From assembly GCA_030530525.1 (NCBI GenBank), contig JAUMUT010000002.1:1-64000 (forward strand): a stretch of 64,000 bases of DNA, written 5' to 3'. The first letter of the stretch is position 1. The number at the start of each line of letters is the position of its first letter. Origin of the DNA: Capnocytophaga sp. Its GTDB lineage: Bacteria; Bacteroidota; Bacteroidia; Flavobacteriales; Flavobacteriaceae. Position numbers and translations under genes: made by a program. Positions 60,462 to 64,000 of this stretch are shown here, piece after piece. The notes below the pieces were generated by a model, which did not search any database, was not told where the DNA came from, and saw nothing but the letters and a program-made list of their open reading frames with translations.

Positions 60462-60800
60462 ATGGAGAATATAACTTGCCCAAAATGCCATTCAGAATAC
60501 ACATACGAAAGTGGAGACTTGATGGTATGCTCGCAGTGCTTCCACGAATGGAACCCAGCAGAAGAAAGCACCGAAGAAGCCTCTAATAAAATTTTAGATG
60601 CGAACGGAAATGAATTGCAAAACGGTGATAGCGTTGTTATTATCAAAGATTTGCCCGTAAAAGGTGCGCCAAAACCTATCAAAGCAGGTACAAAAGTAAA
60701 AAATATTCGCTTGAATTTTGATAGCGACCATAATTTAGATTGTAAAATTGAAGGCTTTGGAGCAATGGCTCTAAAATCAGAATTTGTGAAAAAATCATAA
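60462..60800 (+). CDS. yjdM: YjdM/PhnA-family zinc-ribbon protein
   Basis: Protein of 112 residues. An N-terminal zinc ribbon [25 protein letters not shown] has C6, C9, C23 and C26 as ligands. The C-terminal KOW/SH3-like domain reads [25 protein letters not shown], then [12 protein letters not shown] and [19 protein letters not shown]. The family was once called alkylphosphonate uptake protein PhnA, but no phosphonate function is supported. It lies between the barstar-like gene (8-nt gap) and tyrS (10-nt gap). Confidence 0.92.
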   Translation: MENITCPKCHSEYTYESGDLMVCSQCFHEWNPAEESTEEASNKILDANGNELQNGDSVVIIKDLPVKGAPKPIKAGTKVKNIRLNFDSDHNLDCKIEGFGAMALKSEFVKKS

Positions 60801-60810
60801 TTTATTAATA

Positions 60811-62106
60811 ATGAAAAACTTTGTTGAAGAACTGCGTTGGCGTGGTATGATTCAGGATATAATGCCCGAAACCGAAGAACACCTCTTAGAGGGCTTGCGT
60901 TCTGCCTATGTAGGGATTGACCCCACTGCCGATTCGTTGCACATTGGCCACCTCGTTGGAGTGATGATGCTTCGCCATTTTCAAAACTGCGGGCATAAAC
61001 CTTATGCGCTTGTAGGTGGGGCAACAGGAATGATTGGCGACCCTTCGGGGAAGTCGGTAGAAAGAAACTTGCTTACCGAAGAAACTTTGGCGCATAATAT
61101 TGCTGGTATAAAAAAACAATTAGCGAAATTCCTTGATTTTGAGAGTGATAGCCCTAATCGTGCCGAACTTATCAATAATTATGACTGGACAAAAAATGTT
61201 TCTTTTTTATCTTTTATCAGAGATATTGGCAAGCACATTACCGTAAATTATATGATGGCGAAAGATTCTGTTAAAAAGCGTTTTGACCCAAATGAAAATA
61301 CAGACGGAATGTCTTTTACAGAATTTTCTTATCAGCTTTTGCAAGGTTTTGATTACCTTCATTTGTATCAGGAAAAAGGCTTGACTTTGCAAATGGGAGG
61401 CTCTGACCAATGGGGAAACATTACCACAGGTTCTGAGCTTATTCGCCGAATAGCAGGAGGAAAGGCCTACGCTCTTACTTGCCCACTCATTACCAAAGCA
61501 GACGGAACAAAATTCGGAAAATCCGAAGGCGGGAATGTGTGGCTTGACCCTGAAAAAACATCGCCTTACAAGTTTTATCAATATTGGATAAATACTTCCG
61601 ATACCGATGCGGAGCGATACATTAAAATTTTTACAATGCTTCCGAAAGAAGAAATTGAAAAATTGATAGCAACGCACCGAGAAGCTCCACATTTGAGAGT
61701 TTTACAAAACAAATTGGCAGAAGAACTCACTATTTTGGTACACGGAAAAACCGAGTTGGAAAAAGCCATTCAAGCATCACAAATTCTCTTTGGAAATTCT
61801 ACTTCGGAAGATTTGAAAAAATTGGACGAACAAACATTCTTGGATGTTTTTGATGGCGTTCCACAAGCAGAAATTTCCGCTTCTGAATTGGCTAATGGTT
61901 TGGATATGATTGCTTTATTGTCTGTAAAAACAGGATTTATAAAAAGTAATTCCGAAGCTCGACGTGCTTTGAAAGAAAATTCTATTTCCGTAAATAAAGA
62001 AAAAGTTTCCGAAGAAAGTATCATTTCAGAAAAACATATTATCAACGGGAAATTTATTTTACTCCAACGCGGTAAAAAGAATTATTTTGTTATAAAAGTA
62101 AATTAA
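60811..62106 (+). CDS. tyrS: Tyrosyl-tRNA synthetase
   Basis: Charges tRNA-Tyr with tyrosine. The 431-residue class I synthetase has HIGHL at 44-48, the KMSKS-type loop KFGKS near 235-239 ([14 protein letters not shown]), [27 protein letters not shown] for tyrosine binding, and a C-terminal S4-like RNA-binding domain ([21 protein letters not shown]). The KFGKS form places it in the TyrS1 (TyrRS-S) branch. It is the last gene after barstar-like and yjdM and ends at a terminator. Confidence 0.97.
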   Translation: MKNFVEELRWRGMIQDIMPETEEHLLEGLRSAYVGIDPTADSLHIGHLVGVMMLRHFQNCGHKPYALVGGATGMIGDPSGKSVERNLLTEETLAHNIAGIKKQLAKFLDFESDSPNRAELINNYDWTKNVSFLSFIRDIGKHITVNYMMAKDSVKKRFDPNENTDGMSFTEFSYQLLQGFDYLHLYQEKGLTLQMGGSDQWGNITTGSELIRRIAGGKAYALTCPLITKADGTKFGKSEGGNVWLDPEKTSPYKFYQYWINTSDTDAERYIKIFTMLPKEEIEKLIATHREAPHLRVLQNKLAEELTILVHGKTELEKAIQASQILFGNSTSEDLKKLDEQTFLDVFDGVPQAEISASELANGLDMIALLSVKTGFIKSNSEARRALKENSISVNKEKVSEESIISEKHIINGKFILLQRGKKNYFVIKVN

Positions 62107-62115
62107 AACTATTGG

Positions 62116-62159
62116 AAAATTTATACTACTTTTTATTTAAGAAGAAGTATAAATTTTTT
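62116..62159 (+). terminator. Terminator after tyrS
   Basis: A perfect 12-bp stem, AAAATTTATACT (62116-62127) with AGTATAAATTTT (62146-62157), continuing into a T run. The stem is AT-rich. Confidence 0.7.
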
Positions 62160-62176
62160 CTTTTAATAAATTAAAA

Positions 62177-63163
62177 ATGAATATTTTAAGACGTAACCGA
62201 AGACTTCGTTCTTCACAAGTAATTCGTGATTTGGTCAGAGAAACCTCCGTTAGTCCAAATGATTTTATAGTGCCTCTATTTGTCGTAGAAGGCAAAGGCA
62301 TAAAAGAAGAAATTCCGTCTATGCCAAATTATTTTCGGTATAGCTTAGATATTTTAGAAAAAGAAGTAAAAGAATTATGGAATTTGGGGCTGAAATCTGT
62401 TCTTCTTTTCGTAAAAGTTCCTGATAATCTGAAAGATAACAAAGGAACAGAAGCCATAAACCCCAACGGACTGATGCAACGTTCTATCCAAGTGGTAAAA
62501 AATGCAACCCCACAAATGTTGGTAATGACAGATGTTGCGTTAGACCCGTATTCTATTTACGGACACGATGGAATTATCCTTAACGGAACTATTGAAAACG
62601 ATAGCACCGTAGAAGTTTTAGCACAAATGAGCCTTTCACACGCACAAGCTGGTGCAGATTTTGTAGCACCAAGTGATATGATGGACGGCAGAATTAGAGA
62701 AATTCGTACTTTTTTGGATAAAAACCACTTTGAAAACATCGGGATAATGGCTTATAGTGCCAAATATGCTTCGGCTTTCTATGGTCCTTTCCGCGATGCT
62801 TTGGATAGCGCACCCGTAGATGCGCAAAATATTCCAAAAGATAAAAAAACCTATCAAATGGACTATGCAAACCGATTGGAAGCCGTAAAAGAAACTCTTT
62901 GCGATGTTGAGGAAGGTGCTGATATTGTGATGGTTAAGCCTGGTCTTTGTTATTTAGATATTGTAAGAGAAGTGAAAAACGCTGTAAATGTTCCTGTTTC
63001 TGTTTATCAAGTTTCTGGGGAGTATGCAATGGTAAAAGCAGCGGCAGAAAGAGGCTGGCTTGACCACGATGCTATTATTTTAGAGCAAACTTACGCTATA
63101 AAACGTGCTGGGGCTGACCTTATTGCTACTTATTTTGCAAAAGATATTGTAAAATTATTATAA
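62177..63163 (+). CDS. hemB: Porphobilinogen synthase (delta-aminolevulinate dehydratase)
   Basis: Condenses two 5-aminolevulinate molecules to porphobilinogen in heme synthesis. 328 residues. Schiff-base lysines lie in MAYSAKYASAFYGPFRDA (near 195) and VMVKPGLCYLDIV (near 252). The metal-site segment reads DVALDPYSIYGHDG, so the three zinc-binding cysteines of E. coli HemB are replaced, and the enzyme should be of the magnesium/potassium type. Heme made here would feed the cytochrome assembly implied by ccsBA and ccoG. It starts just behind the tyrS terminator and ends at its own. Confidence 0.96.
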   Translation: MNILRRNRRLRSSQVIRDLVRETSVSPNDFIVPLFVVEGKGIKEEIPSMPNYFRYSLDILEKEVKELWNLGLKSVLLFVKVPDNLKDNKGTEAINPNGLMQRSIQVVKNATPQMLVMTDVALDPYSIYGHDGIILNGTIENDSTVEVLAQMSLSHAQAGADFVAPSDMMDGRIREIRTFLDKNHFENIGIMAYSAKYASAFYGPFRDALDSAPVDAQNIPKDKKTYQMDYANRLEAVKETLCDVEEGADIVMVKPGLCYLDIVREVKNAVNVPVSVYQVSGEYAMVKAAAERGWLDHDAIILEQTYAIKRAGADLIATYFAKDIVKLL

Positions 63164-63184
63164 TTAAGTACTTTTTCATAATAA

Positions 63185-63217
63185 AAAACGCACTCTGATA
63201 AAGGTGCGTTTTTTTAT
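63185..63217 (+). terminator. Terminator after hemB
   Basis: A perfect 9-bp stem, AAAACGCAC (63185-63193) with GTGCGTTTT (63204-63212), then T residues. Confidence 0.85.
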
Positions 63218-63256
63218 TTTTAAGATATTTTTATCTGTTTTTTAAGTTTTTTTTAC

Positions 63257-63264
63257 TAACTTTG
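63257..63264 (+). promoter_or_regulatory. -7 promoter box TAACTTTG
   Basis: Matches TAnnTTTG, 24 nt before the ATG at 63289. Confidence 0.55.
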
Positions 63265-63288
63265 CAAAAGATTAAAAAAGAAAACTTA

Positions 63289-64000
63289 ATGAGACATTTT
63301 ATTTTAGCTACTTTTATTTTATTTTGTTCTCCTATTTTTGCACAAAATAAAATTTATATTGATGATTCTGGAAATGAAGTCCCTAAGGAAGAAGCCTCTT
63401 TTATGCGTCAAATTTCTGAAAAAAACGGACTTTTCTTTATTAAAGATTATTATTTGAATGGGAAAATTCAAATGTCGGTTACTACTAAAGAAAAGAATTT
63501 CAGTAAGATAGAACAAATTATCGGGAAATTTATTTTCTACCACGAAAATGGAAAAGTGCAAATGACAGGCGAAGAAAAAAATGGAATTATAAAAGGAAAA
63601 CAATTTGACGATAAAGGAAGAATGGAGCTTTCTTTTACACATACTTTGCCTATAACTGCTTATGAACAAATACATTATACCGATAATAAAAATATTCCTA
63701 ATATTTATTCGTACTACCAAAACAATACATTGATAAAAGAAATTTCCTTTGGTGAAGATATGAAAAAAGCACGAGTAGAGTATCATTATAAAGATGGGGA
63801 AATTTCTTACTTGGATTATTATGATGAAAAAGGAAATAAAATAGGATCAAATTCTTACTCAGATACAGATACTTACCGACTTTTTGTAGATTATTATTAC
63901 AACCCAATGCGTGTAAAAAGTATTTCCGAAAGAGATGAGAATAAAAAAATTATTCGACAAGAAGAATACTTTACCAATGGAAAATTATTTTCCAAAGAAG
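63289..64000 (+). CDS. Exported YwqK/MORN-repeat-like protein, cut by the window end
   Basis: Partial gene: 237 codons are open from ATG 63289 to the end of the window without a stop. Signal peptide MRHFILATFILFCSPIFAQ. The mature part has repeated short strand pairs of the MORN-variant type used in YwqK-like proteins: YYLNGKIQMSV, FYHENGKVQMTGEEKNGIIKGK, YHYKDGEISYLDYYDEKGN and EYFTNGKLFSKE. In YwqK-named proteins the label antitoxin rests on weak evidence; exported members of Bacteroidota are uncharacterised. The reading frames on the opposite strand here are shadows. The gene continues past 64000. Confidence 0.85.
   Translation, partial: MRHFILATFILFCSPIFAQNKIYIDDSGNEVPKEEASFMRQISEKNGLFFIKDYYLNGKIQMSVTTKEKNFSKIEQIIGKFIFYHENGKVQMTGEEKNGIIKGKQFDDKGRMELSFTHTLPITAYEQIHYTDNKNIPNIYSYYQNNTLIKEISFGEDMKKARVEYHYKDGEISYLDYYDEKGNKIGSNSYSDTDTYRLFVDYYYNPMRVKSISERDENKKIIRQEEYFTNGKLFSKE

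Noticed and set aside
60383..61024. 213-codon open frame on the minus strand
   Set aside because: Antisense to yjdM and the start of tyrS, both unmistakable; a shadow frame.
63319..63786. 155-codon open frame on the minus strand at the window end
   Set aside because: Antisense to the partial exported YwqK-like gene, which has a promoter, a signal peptide and repeat structure; the minus frame has neither a start context nor a family.

Overview
The window reads as a chromosomal stretch of a low-GC member of the Bacteroidota, class Flavobacteriia. Evidence seen in the sequence: promoters of the form TTG-N18-20-TAnnTTTG and few Shine-Dalgarno sites; a SusC/SusD pair; TonB-dependent receptors; a fused ResB-CcsA cytochrome c assembly protein; atpD-atpC on their own; and a ribonucleotide reductase large subunit without an ATP cone. 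A Capnocytophaga-like host is my best guess from gene content, but nothing here fixes the genus.

Layout. 1-3.9 kb: ccoG, a small membrane protein and guaA. 3.9-13.8 kb: core genes (lysA, a Prc-type protease, nadE) interleaved with two restriction-modification systems, a single-chain nuclease-methylase (4007-7060) and a C5-cytosine methylase with its endonuclease (13748-11492). 14-18 kb: nrdA, a small Cys-rich exported protein with a possible gene remnant beside it, mazG and rnhB. 18.2-26.4 kb: a five-gene SusC-SusD operon with a GIN-domain protein, an HExxH lipoprotein and a DUF4302 lipoprotein. 26.4-40.9 kb: DUF302 protein, polA, ccsBA, YhcH-like protein, rplS with a structured leader, a COG4389 membrane protein, rsgA, DUF2461 and a LysM protein. 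41.2 kb: tRNA-Asp. 41.5-53.7 kb: an OprP-like porin, a GH95 fucosidase, a TPP riboswitch driving a TonB receptor, maf, atpDC and a siderophore-type receptor. 53.7-64 kb: dCMP deaminase, a truB-TonB-like-GNAT operon, acyl-CoA ligase, acyl-CoA carboxylase beta subunit, barstar-like protein, yjdM, tyrS, hemB and a YwqK/MORN-like exported protein cut by the window end.

How the parts fit. Several envelope import devices sit here under separate control: the SusCD locus with its surface lipoproteins, a thiamin-type receptor shut off by TPP, a siderophore-type receptor and a phosphate-type porin. The TonB-like protein in the truB operon could energise such receptors. The two restriction systems are the clearest horizontally acquired elements. 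The first is a compositional mosaic and carries a G/C-rich palindrome inserted in frame.

Several starts were moved downstream because the longest reading frame begins at a TTG that is really the end of a TAnnTTTG promoter box. All functions rest on motif recognition by eye; no search was run.
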